A DNA stretch of 60,000 nt from Hydractinia symbiolongicarpus (taxonomy: Eukaryota; Cnidaria; Hydrozoa; Anthoathecata; Hydractiniidae): the NCBI RefSeq assembly GCF_029227915.1, contig NC_079878.1:19222001-19282000 (forward strand), given 5' to 3'. The position numbers were made by a program, and so were the translations under genes. The notes beneath the pieces are model-generated. The model searched no databases, was not told where the DNA came from, and worked only from the letters and a program-made list of their open reading frames with translations. This document shows positions 1 to 11,106 of this stretch, one piece after another; within the stretch, counting starts at the first letter, position 1; each line of letters opens with the position of its first letter.

Positions 1-525
1 GTGATACTATTTTCACCTTTTTCTTCTACTATTAAAGCTGCTCCTAGATTGTGCATATGTGAGTTGTGTCGAGAAGAGTATGGTCAATGCTCTGTATTTG
101 AAGAGTACCTTCTGAATGTGTCTACACTCACTGCAAGCCACATTCGTTCAGATAATAAAGAATTCTTTGGTGATGAAGTGAGTGTAGAAGGTAGTGATTT
201 TCTTCTCCCTGGAACAGTTTGTGCTATTGCAGCTGATAGAAAGTCTGTTGACACGGTTTGGTTTTTCGAAATTGTGAAAGAATTTTGTGCAACTGTAGAT
301 ATTTATGATGACTACGGTGTGACAGTTGGTGCTGGTCAAAGATGTCTGGAAGGTCACTTTTTCGAGTTGCTGAAGGTGGTTGGTTCAACCAGAAAATACA
401 AGCTGATTTTATCCAAGAAAGCCTTGGTTTATCGAGAAAGTGTTGTGTACCCCTTTGTCCCATTCGAAAAGAAAGATGATTGTTTTGTGCTATTAAACAA
501 TGACTTTGTTGATATCCTTAGATAA
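1..525 (+). pseudogene. 3' end of a transposon-encoded Cys-containing protein (copy A)
   Basis: This open frame enters from the left edge and ends at a TAA at 523-525. It is identical to 34,451-34,975 in copy B, where the upstream parts can be seen. The protein has a short Cys motif (CICELC) about 20 residues in, and a C-terminal half with alternating hydrophobic and aromatic residues ending in NNDFVDILR. It resembles large uncharacterised proteins that I associate with cnidarian repeats, but I cannot name a Pfam family. The whole source gene is broken (see 33,159-34,975), so this is a remnant. Confidence 0.6.
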
Positions 526-1356
526 GTGGAACATAATGGTTTGGAGTTTATCTGAATGATACACAGATAGCAATTAAAAGTTATATTCATTAGTTTATAT
601 GTTTCATTAGTTTATTCAAGTTTTTCCAATATCGATCTTCATTTGTAGTTTAATTACAGTTCATCAATATGTTGTTTGAATGAGACTACATTTTGTTTGT
701 ATTATATAAGAGATATAATACATTTTTCCAGAAGATTTGATTGTTTTAAAAGGAATCCTATCACGTTTTACATTTTTACATACTGATTTAAGCTAGTACT
801 AGTCAAGATTAAATGATTTTTTTTCAAAAGGAATGTATAGTTTGTTTGTATATGTTGAACTTCATAATAGAAGCCTGGAACATTTACTTGTTATAAGAAG
901 ATTGCTTTTGGTTTAAAGCTTGTTTATGTAGTTATATCACTGGATGCATTATATGATCTTATCTGTGAAAATTTTTGGCTTACACATCGAAATTTTGCCT
1001 TAAATGTTGTTGTAAGCCCGTTTTTTTCACTTTGTTGCATTGTTTGTTACTCAACTGATAGTATACATTGATCTTGACAACCTCTCAAATTTTTAAGATT
1101 TAAGCTTTAAGTAAATTAGATATTATTCAATATTATGTATAAAAAAACTAAAATTATATTGACATGTAAGCCAATAAATTTCACTTTAAACAACTGAAAA
1201 GCTTTCACCCGGATAGTTCCAGTGCAAGAGTAACTCATAAAGATCCAAATTTCAGTGCGGTATTCAGTCTAATCAATGCAGTGAACATTCTAGGCTTACA
1301 AATATAACAAAACACAAAATCACATGTAAGCCTGCAACCTTCACTTAGAATACTTT
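1..1356 (+). mobile_element. Right part of a TTAA-flanked DNA transposon (copy A)
   Basis: The right end is at 1,356, followed by TTAA at 1,357-1,360. The stretch 970-1,345 holds several GGCTTACA/TGTAAGCC octamers (about 986, 1,011, 1,168, 1,292 and 1,325) that match those at the left end of the complete copy (32,133-35,806). No second gene is visible between 526 and 1,356. That stretch is the 3' flank and subterminal repeats. Confidence 0.6.
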
Positions 1357-1598
1357 TTAAACTTACTGAGCTTAAAGACTGTATTGAACTGAGTCACTCC
1401 TCCTCAAAATTTTGTATTTAGTATTTTTGATAAAACTGGATATCAGATCATCGTTTTTTTTTATGGACAATGTAGCTAGTTAAATAAGTTCTTTATTCGC
1501 GAGGTTGTTTGCGTATATCATATGTCTTGTATTAACATTAGAAAATAATGCTTTTTGTATAAAAAACATGAAGAAAATATTTTTCATCAGTATGATAC

Positions 1599-4500
1599 CT
1601 CACAACATCAGCTTCTAGCACACTATCCACTGCATTTGTGTCATCACCAACAACTTCTTGCTCAACATGCAGCACAGTCACATGGGATGGAATAAATAGC
1701 TCTCTTTTGGATATTGCCCTCAGTAATGTTGTCTTTCCTAAGCCATTACGACCAACAAAACCATACCGTCTTCCAAACGCCATTACAAGATTTGCATTTT
1801 TCAGTAAAACCCTACAGCAAAGTATTTTTGATTGCTTTTAAGCTTGATTATGCATAAAAACAGCTATTATACTCTGGTAGCATTGTTGGAGCATAAAAAC
1901 AAGACAAAATTTGGGCACAAACATTAAATGCTTTTGAATTTAGATATAAAATAAAAAATTGTGTCAAATAGCTAAGAGCGCAACTTCCAACTCATGGCAC
2001 TCTAAGCATGAAAAGTATCATGAAATGACATGCCTAATACAAATAGCTGAGAGACTGGTAGGAGTAAACTATGTTACTTTTTTTACGTAGACACAATTTA
2101 GGTATATCATTAAAAATATGTGTGTGTCAGTCGAAAAGATATTTTCTGCTTTGTTCTTTTAGCTTTTTCTTGTGATTACATCATAATATGTCACAATATA
2201 TACGCAGACCCAATTAGGGTCCACGCTCTACTAGACAACAACAAGAAAATGTTGTAAAATATGAGTAACTAACTTGCTGCCATATGCTAAATCAAAGTTT
2301 TCAATTCTAATGTCAACCACTTTTCCACTTTGATCCTGTTTCAGATCTTTTTTTTGTATAACCTGGTTTGTTGTTGGACCAGCACATTTTTCTTCTTCAT
2401 TGCAAATTTCGTCTTTTTCTCTTTTGTCCGACTTTTGTTTCAGTTTAGCATCTGCTTTTTCCAACTTTTTCAGATCAACTGTTTTCTATAGAAAAAATAA
2501 AATCCTAAATTCTTTTTTTACGCACATATACAAAATGCTAAATTATGATTCCCATTTGGGTAAAAAATAAAAAAATAAAGTAAGCACAATAACAACAAAA
2601 ACAACAAAACATACTAGGGTAATATCATCATTATTTTGTTTAAGCCAAATGCTATCATGTATTGTTGTTTTGTCGTCATTCTTTGTACGGTCACCAATAT
2701 GAACTGGTGCATTTAATATCTTGACATTCTTTGTGGTTTCTGTTGTTGTGTCTCTATAATTTAACATAAGTTAAATCTTTTCATTTGAACTGCCTCAAGG
2801 AAAAAAATGCTGCTCAGTCTTTTTTCAGTCAGCTTTTTTAAATATTGGTGATTTTTAAAGTATTAATAACGTTTATCACAATTCATAATCTGTCTAGTAC
2901 ATTATTAAAAAAGTTTTAATCCAATTTGGAAATTAGAGAGTATATTTATTATCAACATATACACCGCTAAGGATTAAATAGTCTGTTGGTTGACGTTATC
3001 AAATGATTAGTATTTAGTGAAATAAAAAAATATAAGACTATGACCAACTTTGGCCTAAGAACATTGGAAGACTGAAAAAATGGAAGTCGGTTGAGATAGA
3101 TTGAAGTTTAAATTTTTGAATGATATTGTTAGAAATATTAAATGCATTTCGAATTGAAACTACAGGCTAATAAAGGTACAGAATTTAAAGAATACTTACT
3201 TATTTAACAAGTTGATAATTCCTTTACATATATTTTTTATCTCGTTTTCATCATCGTTTTCTATCGCTTCATGTAGAACTCCGCCCACAGCATCATATAG
3301 GTCATCTGCAGATTCAAAATCATCAACACTTGTCTTTGTTACGTCTAAATGTCACAAAGTAATGGCTAAGCTACTGTCCCTTTAAAAACTTTTCAGCTCA
3401 AGGAACCGTTAGCTTTTATAGCTATCAATGTTGATTAGTTTGTATAATAACTGCATTGTTCTGATCCAGGTGGTGAGTTAATTCGCTGAGATAACAAATA
3501 TCATGTTATTTCTTTTAACATATTGTTTCACAGGTCACTTTTAAATTTACATGCAATTTAGGCAATTTTGAGCTTAACACTATAAGCAACGAGTGGGGGA
3601 GAACAATGTGCTTTGTGTGTTTTGTGACTTTTCCTAACTCTAATTAGGACTTGTAAGCTATTACATTTTACGAATAGGTTAATTTTAAAATGTGCTAATA
3701 TGCATTTACAAATGTTGTAAGATGTTGTCTGTATGTCTGTTACTAGGTGGTTACAAAGGTGTTGCTAAGGAGATATGGGTCACAGGACCAGGGTTTGAAT
3801 TAACAATTCGTGATTCGTGAACCACGAACCATTTTCATGATTTCACGAACATTTTTTTTAAATTATAATAAAATCACGAACCACGATATTCTTATGTACT
3901 TTAACATTGACATCAGACATTATTTTTCTGCCGGAAAGTTACTCTCTCTGTATTTTTTTGGAAGTTCTTTCCTAAAAACAATCGTCAAATTAAGTGTCGC
4001 GCGCTCGCTACGTAAGCCTACCATATTTGTTTACAAGGGCAGAAATTTTGCCGACAAATGAATTTTCATTCAGTATTTTTTACAAGCTAAAAAAAACCAT
4101 GTGCTGCATGTGATTTCACAGGTGAAACAATTACTTAAAAGTCATTTCTCAGATATGCAATTGGTTTGATTGTTCAGAAGAAAGAGAGTTCGCTTGAAAG
4201 TTACAACTCCGTCGTAAGGCAATTGAGGTTCTCTCTTGTTCTGTCTATCATATATAGACTGCGTTAGTGCGCACTCTTTATAGTGTCAGGTCCTTGTGAC
4301 ATAGTTCCAAATGGGGCAGCTGATTCAATCGTAAATCAACAAAACGTCAGGGCTTAAAATGTTAGCATGTGTAATCTCAATGTCAGCTTCAACTCGCTAT
4401 TGAACATAGAAAAAGAACAAACAAAGAATAAAACACTGTAAAAAGAGTGAAATCCAACACCAACATAAATTGGCCGCAAGTGCATTTTCTGCCAATTTAC

Positions 4501-5989
4501 TGCCACTTATATTTAAAAAAAATTCACTTCTGCGCCCACCATGGGGGCGCCTCATGGAGTCACCCTTGTATGCACATCAAGAAAATATCACACATCACTT
4601 TATAAGCGTTAACTTGAAGCCTGAGGGCTAAAATACTAAATCCTTTTGTAGGAAATACCGTTCTACCAAAATGACGTCATTTCCAATTGCAATAACATAA
4701 AAATATTGTTATCCTAACCTTGAACATGTCATATTCTAACCTTGTACCACGTTTAATGACATGAACATCAATAATTGAGGAAGTAGTATGACGTGATTAA
4801 AATTCATTTTTTTCACATGAAATATTATTCTCTCCAGTAAATAATTCTACTCAGAAATTAGACTTTTACTAGTATATATGCCATGTTTTATCCCCTAAGC
4901 ATTAGTAGTTCTGGATTCATTGCCTGCAGGCACTTAATCCACCTGGTGTCACAAAAAAGCACAGTGTAATGTAAACTAAAGTGCCAGTAGTGGTCAATGA
5001 AATCCTACAATATTGCAATTGCGCTGCTGGTACACCATTTCTGCAGCCTACAAACACTGGCTTCAACCACTCTGGGTTTTGGAGATAATAGCCTATGGAG
5101 ATAACAGGTTATCTGCGAAAATATTTTAAATAGCATAAAATAACTTTTAAAGTTTTTTGTTATGTATATACAACAATCGCAGTTTATGCTTTATGCAAAA
5201 CACAAAAACAGACTGATCGGAAATTTTTTCACAATTTTGAAATATCAGAAAATCCATGTTGCCATCTAAAAGTAGAGTAGTCTTATATATACATTTATAT
5301 TTCTTTTCCTAAACAAATTTTTTTTTTGATTCCCACTTAGTTGAGCCTTTATATCATGCAAATATTGGATACTACACTACAATCGCAGGATAAACAATTG
5401 CAGGATTTTGTGAATAAAGTTCATTCCCCAGGATTTCTATGACTAGCCATGTTCTATATTTTATCAATGAGGGTTATAATCCTGTCAATTGTTTCAGGAG
5501 GCAGGTTTATAGTGCTTAAAGTTTTAATTCAAGCTACAGGAACCCTTGACATTATGGCCCACTAGTCGATAGGCTTATGTTGGGATTGAACCTATCATGA
5601 GTTGAGCGATCTTTTGTTAGAGGAAGGATCCGGTCCAACAATAAGGAAAAATTAAAAAGACAAAGGGGCAAGTCAATAAAATAGCTGCCATTAGAATAAT
5701 AAAAGAAACCAGCTTCTTATTTCGTTGATAAGAACTTCCAGCAGAATAGATATATATCCAATTTATTTTACCAAATACACAGTCCTAGCTGAAATTTTTG
5801 ACCTCTTGATTTTGAATCTTTTTAAAGCCTTTTACAGAATATCGTTCATAGCGAAATTTTTAGGATCGTAAAAAAAAATATAACAGGAACGTGTAACTTA
5901 CCAACAACATAAGTCAAAAGGTCGGAGTCGATGTTAGGGATTTTTTTTTGGAGGAAGTTCTCGACCAGAACTTCTACTCCATCCGACAT
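1599..5989 (-). CDS. ABCF3: ABCF3, exons 1-5 (copy A, cut by left window edge)
   Basis: These are the five 5' exons of an ABC-F family ATPase: 5902-5989 (start codon 5989-5987), 3200-3344, 2615-2753, 2274-2485 and 1599-1811. All have GT-AG borders in consistent phase. They encode the N-terminal domain (opening MSDGVEVL, then the [12 protein letters not shown] segment), a Lys/Glu-rich linker, and the first nucleotide-binding domain up to Walker A (GRNGLGKTT) and the [10 protein letters not shown] segment. Exons 6-18 should lie left of the window. Compared with the complete gene at 24,958-40,439 there is one amino acid difference in exon 4: Pro here, Leu there (base 2376). The product should be a soluble cytosolic, ribosome-associated type ATPase. 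Confidence 0.95.
3345..5901 (-). other. ABCF3 intron 1 (copy A), no gene seen
   Basis: This 2.56-kb intron is bounded by a GTAAGT donor and a TTTAG acceptor on the minus strand. I see no coding segment in it. Around 3,808-3,900 there are short inverted TTCGTG/CACGAA words, and 4,900-5,100 and 5,460-5,620 look like decayed dispersed repeats. An open frame at 3,810-4,061 has no recognisable product. The same intron in copy B is 37,795-40,351. Confidence 0.8.
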
Positions 5990-6287
5990 TTTGAGAAAAG
6001 AGTTTTATTATGCTGCGTCAGCATTAAGTTTTGCTTTCGTTTGTGTTGTTGCAGATCATACACTTCTTAAACTCCCCCCCCCCCCCCCCCCCCCGGGGTT
6101 GCTTAAGAGTGGAAACGGGCGTTTAATAAAGACTGGGCGGTTTATTAATACTCTCCAATTAGCGGACATCTTCTTTTGCCCGTTAATTAGAAGTGTCCGC
6201 TATTTAGAAACTCGACTTTTTTGGCCCCAAAAAAGGACCAAAAAAGAGTTCAAGCTAGATGGTTTACAGATAAATCAAATACACATA
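5990..6287 (-). promoter_or_regulatory. ABCF3 upstream region, squeezed by a Tigger insertion (copy A)
   Basis: Only about 300 bp separate the ABCF3 start codon from the Tigger element at 6,288. The interval holds the 5' UTR and probably the promoter (inference). It includes a run of 21 C at 6,074-6,094 followed by GGGG, and from about 6,150 the left end of an older pogo-like repeat. I cannot identify a TATA box or initiator with confidence. Confidence 0.4.
6074..6094. repeat. Poly-C tract, 21 C (copy A)
   Basis: A homopolymer of 21 C followed by four G. In copy B it is 18 C, the only length difference between the copies that I noticed. It lies about 85 bp upstream of the ABCF3 start codon. 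Confidence 0.97.
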
Positions 6288-6676
6288 CAGTAGAGTCTCC
6301 ATAACTCGAACCTCTATAACTCGAATCTCTCCTTAACTCGAACAAATTCGTTGGCACCGTGAAAATTTCCTAATAAACTCTTATAAAAAAACCTCTACAA
6401 CTCGAACCTCCATAACTCGAATCTTCCCTTAACTCGAACAAATTTTTTTGTCCCTTGGAGACTTTTCTCTCCATAACTCGAATTTTCTGACATCATAATC
6501 AAAATTCGAACAGTTTTCCTGATAAATTGGGTCTAAAAATCTTGTTAATACGTGTTTTGCAGGCCTTATTATTAATTCGAATGATTAATGATGCGTCATC
6601 CAAACCTTTCGAACGTCTTTTTCGAACGTTTTCGAGAAAATCTAAAGAATTTCAAAAGAAAGACACTCTCATAACA

Positions 6677-7075
6677 ATGTCGTCTGTGGCAGGATCAAAG
6701 CGTCGAATTGACAATAAGTCGTGCAAAATCAAGTACAAAGCTCTTAAAGCGTTGGAAAAGGGTACTGCGCCAAAGGATGTGGCAAAAGAGTTTAAAATTC
6801 CTCCAAGCACCCTGTCAACTTGGAAAAAAAATAAAGAAAAGATTTACAAGCAGTTTAACAACGGGCAAACATCGAAGAGATCAAAGCCAGAAAAATTCAA
6901 AGATGTGAACAAAGCTGTTCATAAATGGTTACTTATGATGAGGAGTGAGAATATCCCAATCAGTGGCCCGATGCTGAAAGAGAAAGCTCTTGAGTTTGCC
7001 GAAGCGTTGGGTGTCGAGTCATTTCAAGCTTCTCAGGGGTGGATGGCTAAATGGAAAACCAGGTTAGTTGACTAA
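6677..7075 (+). pseudogene. Tigger transposase N-terminus: CENP-B-type helix-turn-helix (copy A)
   Basis: I place the start at the ATG at 6,677 (MSSVAGSKRR); an earlier in-frame start at 6,527 lies in the subterminal repeats. Residues about 10-60 form a psq-like helix-turn-helix (KALEKGTAPKDVAKEFKIPP, then STLSTWKKNKEKI). Residues about 75-130 are a CENP-B/Tc5-type helix-turn-helix (VHKWLLMMRSENIPISGPM, then LKEKALEFAEALG and GWMAKWK). The frame then stops at 7,075, where a complete transposase would continue into the DDE domain. A GTTAGT donor-like site follows at 7,066, but splicing to 7,187 would still lack the catalytic core. Confidence 0.85.
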
Positions 7076-7186
7076 GATTTTGTTTGTTTATCTTCGTGAA
7101 GATAAAATCTAAAAAAATGTTACAATAGCTTTGGTAGTTGTTTTTTCAAAATATAAATAGACTCTCTTTCAGAGAGGAAGGATAAT

Positions 7187-7663
7187 TTGCAAAAGGATGC
7201 AGAAAGAGCGATCAACGAAGATGACGACCCTTTTAAAAGTTTAACCAGCAAAGTAGAAGAAGACCCAATTCCAACCCTCGATGCTGAACTCTCTTACATA
7301 AAACGAAGGTTTCCTGACCACATTGATCCTGACTTATCAACTGAAGATTTCATTGATTTTGACATTGAAGTCAGTACATCCCATGGGCGTCTGAAGACTG
7401 CTGACATCATTGCTGAGATCACTGGGACTCAAGACGAAGAATTAGAAGAGGTCGACGAAGAAGACAAGGAGGAAGAAGATAAGATCACAAGACCGACGGC
7501 CGAGCAAGTGCGTACAGCTATCAACGTCCTCGAAGACTTGAGTATTTTTTCACATTTTGGAGAAGAAATGATAGCTTCCCTGAGGGACTTGAATCGTAAT
7601 ATCGCCAAAGATTTTGATATGAGTTGTAAGCAAACAGTTATCACCGACTTCTTTTCTAAATAA
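7187..7663 (+). pseudogene. Tigger transposase C-terminal tail with PIP-box-like end (copy A)
   Basis: The open frame has no proper ATG start; it is the tail of the transposase whose middle is deleted. It begins with the conserved DAERAINEDDDPFKSL segment seen at the C-terminus of Tigger transposases. It continues with an acidic stretch (EELEEVDEEDKEEEDK) and ends in KQTVITDFFSK. The QTVITDFF segment fits the PCNA-interacting consensus Q-x-x-hydrophobic-x-x-F-F, a motif described for pogo transposase. About 110 bp separate it from the helix-turn-helix frame. Confidence 0.85.
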
Positions 7664-7882
7664 ACATTAAAAAATTCATTAAAAGTGTATTGTTTTGACT
7701 TTCATTAACCTAATAGCCCCCTTAAAGTTAGACTTAAGATTAAATATAACGTTTTTATCCAGCTGGTTCACGTAAAGGGAGGATATTGCGCTAAAAGTTG
7801 AAAACCTCTACAACTCGAATGTCTCCATAACTCGAACGATTTCCTTTTCCCCGTGGCTGTTCGAGTTATGAAGACTCTACTG

Positions 7883-9546
7883 TATTTCTTTCTTATACGT
7901 TATTAAAAAAATCGTCAAGCTTTCCATTTATTCGCGGATTTTGAAGAAGCAGTTTATTGATACGCCCTTGTAAATGAAGTGCCACTTAACTTTTTCAACG
8001 CAGTTTGTAAGTGTCACTGGAAAACATGTGAACAAAGGGTAGGATATAATTCCTGTTAAATATACGTTCCGAAGACCACAAAAGGCAATTGAGTGGATGA
8101 AGAGGAAAGCTCATTTCGTGCAAATAAAATTGTCCACTAGTTAGAGTGTCTGCTAATTGACTGTCCACTATTTAGAAAGTTTTGTATGAGGTTTTGACCG
8201 TGGTCTTGGCGGTGCAACGGAATTTTTCCATTAATTGGAGGTGTCCGCCAATTGGAATGTCTGTTAATTGGAGAGTTGTATAAGCAATTAAGGTACCTTC
8301 CATGCAACACCAATATTTTTATATCACGGAAGTTATGAATAGAGGTAGTTAAAAAAGGATATAAAGAATTATTTGAAAGTCAAACGACTTTATTACTTTA
8401 TTTTTCCTGCTGGTCAATTATAACAGAACGTTCTTAGAAGTATTCTCTATAGGTTTCTTCCTTATATAATCTAGAATCCATGTCAGTTGCACTCCGTCCT
8501 AAAAGTCTAAGAAACACTGGAGGTCGCAATATCTAAAATAAAATTGCTCACTGTGTACCATGTTTTGAGCTTTATTAAACTAAACACATTGTTAGAAACA
8601 AGAACTTTCGTGGTTACAGGTTTACAAAATTTAAAATCTAATTTAGCAAAAACAAATTTAGCGAAACATCTGTAACAATTACACCTTCGTTTCCAGGAAT
8701 TTTTGGCGTCGTTGAGCATTTTATGGCCAATATATGTCCAGATGACCAACATTGGTGAACTATTAGAAATTTTATGTTCTAGCAACACAAAGTAAACATT
8801 GTGACGATATGCAAGAAAAAGTTATCTAGGTAACGATAAGCGATTTTATGTGTGAAAAAAATGTTTCTCCCATATCAAGGAGGCAAAAAATCGTAGGGAC
8901 GAGGGTGGTAAGAATCCTCCAGCCAGACAGCTACCGAATGTTACTAAGGGCAGGCAGGCAGGCAGGCGTGTCTGCTTCCTACGTTTAGACGCTGCCGAAT
9001 TGTCGAATATTCTGCGATTTTGAAAGTTGTTACATTCATTTAGGAACCATAAGCCAATGTGAATGATAGCTATTTAAAGTTGTGTGTTACAAGAAAACCT
9101 AAATTAAAAACGTTAAAAAACAAAACTGCCAGATCAAATTGCGATTATTCGTAAAAAGAGATTGAAAATTTAATTCAGACTTTAATTGTCTTAAAGTGTT
9201 GCTAATTTCCAGCCAAACTCAGTTACTAATAAAAAATAAAATAAAAGCTAGCCTAAAAAGACAAGCTTTCATACCATTATACTTGTATGTTATGTAAATT
9301 TTAACAAAAAGGGTATATTTATGTTAACAAAAAACAAACAAGTTTCAACCATTTTAAAAATATCACTTTCTCATTCCAAGGCTTCATTTTTTTCTACAAG
9401 AAACAATTTAGGCTATGTTGCGTATTCTTCACGTAAAGAATATACAAAATATATAAATAAAGCAATGAAAAAATATTGAATAATACAAAGATCTGTCATT
9501 CACCGTAAAAAGCGATAATAACGATGAAATGAAACAAAATGTATTT
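7883..9546. other. Intergenic stretch, no gene seen (copy A)
   Basis: It contains the right end of the older pogo-like repeat (to about 8,280), then AT-rich sequence and a short AGGC repeat (about 8,948-8,964). The word CTTTCGTGGTTACAG near 8,606 also occurs near 18,900, inside the ISL2EU element. The minus-strand open frame at 8,507-8,788 has low-complexity composition and no recognisable product. Confidence 0.7.
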
Positions 9547-11106
9547 TTATGCTAGTAACATTTGCTCACTCAATTGTTTCACCGTACTTGAACCTTGCAA
9601 TACATCGACAATTGTGAGCGCAAACTCAAATGCGGTACCAGGTCCTCTACTTGTAATCAAATTTTCATCACGAACAACCCTTTCCTCCGAGTATTGATAA
9701 TCTGGAAAGCAAATCATTTGATTTCAAATTAATGACTTTAATTTCTTTCTATTCTTATTCACACAATAGACTGGGTACTAAGTACCATTTTACAGTTCCT
9801 TTGAGTCATTCACAACACGAAATAATTTTTTATTCAATATGATTTTATAACTATGCGCTTTTTTGTCTCCTTAATCGTCTCTTTATAAAACAAGAATTTT
9901 ACTTTTTTTCATAAATGGATATACTAATGTACTCCTTAGGAGAAAATACCAAACAACGTATAAATGCCATTTCATACCCTGACCAGCATTCCTAACATAC
10001 ATGCTTGCTCGTTAATTTTCTTTCAAAAAATGCATGACAACATAAACAATTTTAGAATTTATGAGGAATCAATATTTTTGGGAGATTGTTCCATTCTAGC
10101 AAAAAGTAGATTTAAGTGGAATAATTGTATTAAATAAGTGTTTTTTAAATCGTTTTTTTTTTTCGGTGGATGTAAATATTTTTAAACATATAGAAAATAA
10201 ACAAAAAAACAAAAAAAACATATTTTTAATTCTTTGCCCTCTTCCCTACAAATAATTCAGCTTAATAATAGAAGATTCCAACACACCGTGAAATTTCTCT
10301 TTAAACGTTGGATATGACGTCACTCGTTTTCCTTTACATATTCCATGAGCTGCTAAAGCAGTTGGAGCTAAACAAAAATAATCTGACATCATCTTCACAC
10401 AGTACAGAAAGATCTACCTAAACATTTCTCTTCCGGCTGTTGCGTATAAACTGTTAAAAATATGATAACTAGACATATTTCTTACACTGTTATTCGTACA
10501 AATTTCAGTGCAGATTCAATTTGGCGATGAGGAAACATGATTGTCTTGGAAAAAAATTTAGCGTTAATTTGATTTGAAGGAGATAAATTATTCTTTTTAC
10601 ACGCATTTTGAAATTTCTACAAGTTGAAAATTTACAAAAAAATAGTATGCAATAGGGCAAAGAAAACTTTTTCAAGGGAAAATGTTTTATTTAAAAGTGT
10701 AATAACAGAATTGGTAAGACGAGTTAAAAAAAATCGCATTGATTAATTCAAAAACTTAAATTTTTCGTTGCCAGTTTCCCTAGTTTCTACTCACCTGCAC
10801 ATATCGCCGCTATAAAATTGCCAGCTTTGTTTTGCTGTTCCACTAGTGTCTTCACCTCTATAGACTGAAATTACAACATCAAATGTTATCACAAGTAAAC
10901 ACAAACAAAAAATTTAAAAAATGTAAAAAAAAGGATTTCTTAAGTATTATTATGGTAAATAGAACGCACAATCCATTATTAATTTTTTAATCTCACGAAA
11001 CTGTTTTGACACGTACATACAAAAAGTTAGCAATGTGTTTAAAGTACCTCTGCCAGCACCTTTGCACTTCTACTCCTCCAGGAAGCACAACAACATCAAA
11101 AGTTTG
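9547..11106 (-). pseudogene. PARK7: DJ-1/PARK7-like gene, 5' part missing and frameshifted (copy A)
   Basis: Four minus-strand exons are visible: 11048-11106, 10795-10864, 10287-10367 and 9547-9701 (stop 9549-9547). They encode FDVVVLPGG, the nucleophile-elbow segment AAICAAPTAL with the Cys that is catalytic/redox-active in DJ-1, and a C-terminus with LITSRGPGTAFEFAL. The family is a stress-related cytosolic and mitochondrial chaperone/deglycase-type protein. From exon 10795-10864 to the stop the phases join cleanly (101 residues). In exon 11048-11106 the first half (VVVLPGG) and second half (AKVLAE) lie in different frames, so about one base is missing between them. I found no exons for the first ~65 residues. 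It is either a pseudogene or a gene with a sequence error. Confidence 0.85.

Larger units (their letters stand above)
6288..7882 (+). mobile_element. Tigger/pogo element, internally deleted (copy A)
   Basis: The element is 1,595 bp. Its inverted termini of 24 bp (6,288-6,311 and 7,859-7,882) start CAGTAGAGTC and end CTCGAAC inward, with one mismatch. It is flanked by TA at 6,286-6,287 and 7,883-7,884, the target duplication expected for the pogo/Tc1-mariner group. Inside both ends the word CTCGAA recurs many times. It carries the N-terminal DNA-binding part and the C-terminal part of a Tigger transposase but not the DDE catalytic domain, so it cannot move itself. Confidence 0.93.
6150..8280. 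mobile_element. Older pogo-like repeat, host of the Tigger insertion (copy A)
   Basis: The left edge reads CTCTCCAATTAGCGGACAT and the right edge, on the other strand, reads CTCTCCAATTAACAGACAT, so the two are inverted terminal repeats. Variants of the word (TGTCCGCTATTTAG, TGTCCACTATTTAG, GTGTCCGCCAATTGGA) recur just inside both ends. The Tigger element interrupts it. No coding capacity remains. Exact ends and target-site duplication are uncertain because the outermost bases have decayed. Confidence 0.5.

Noticed and set aside
3810-4061. An 83-codon open frame in ABCF3 intron 1
   Set aside because: No recognisable product; it overlaps short inverted TTCGTG words.
5931-6293. A 120-codon plus-strand open frame with a proline run
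   Set aside because: It overlaps ABCF3 exon 1 in antisense and its proline run is the poly-C tract; no domain is visible.
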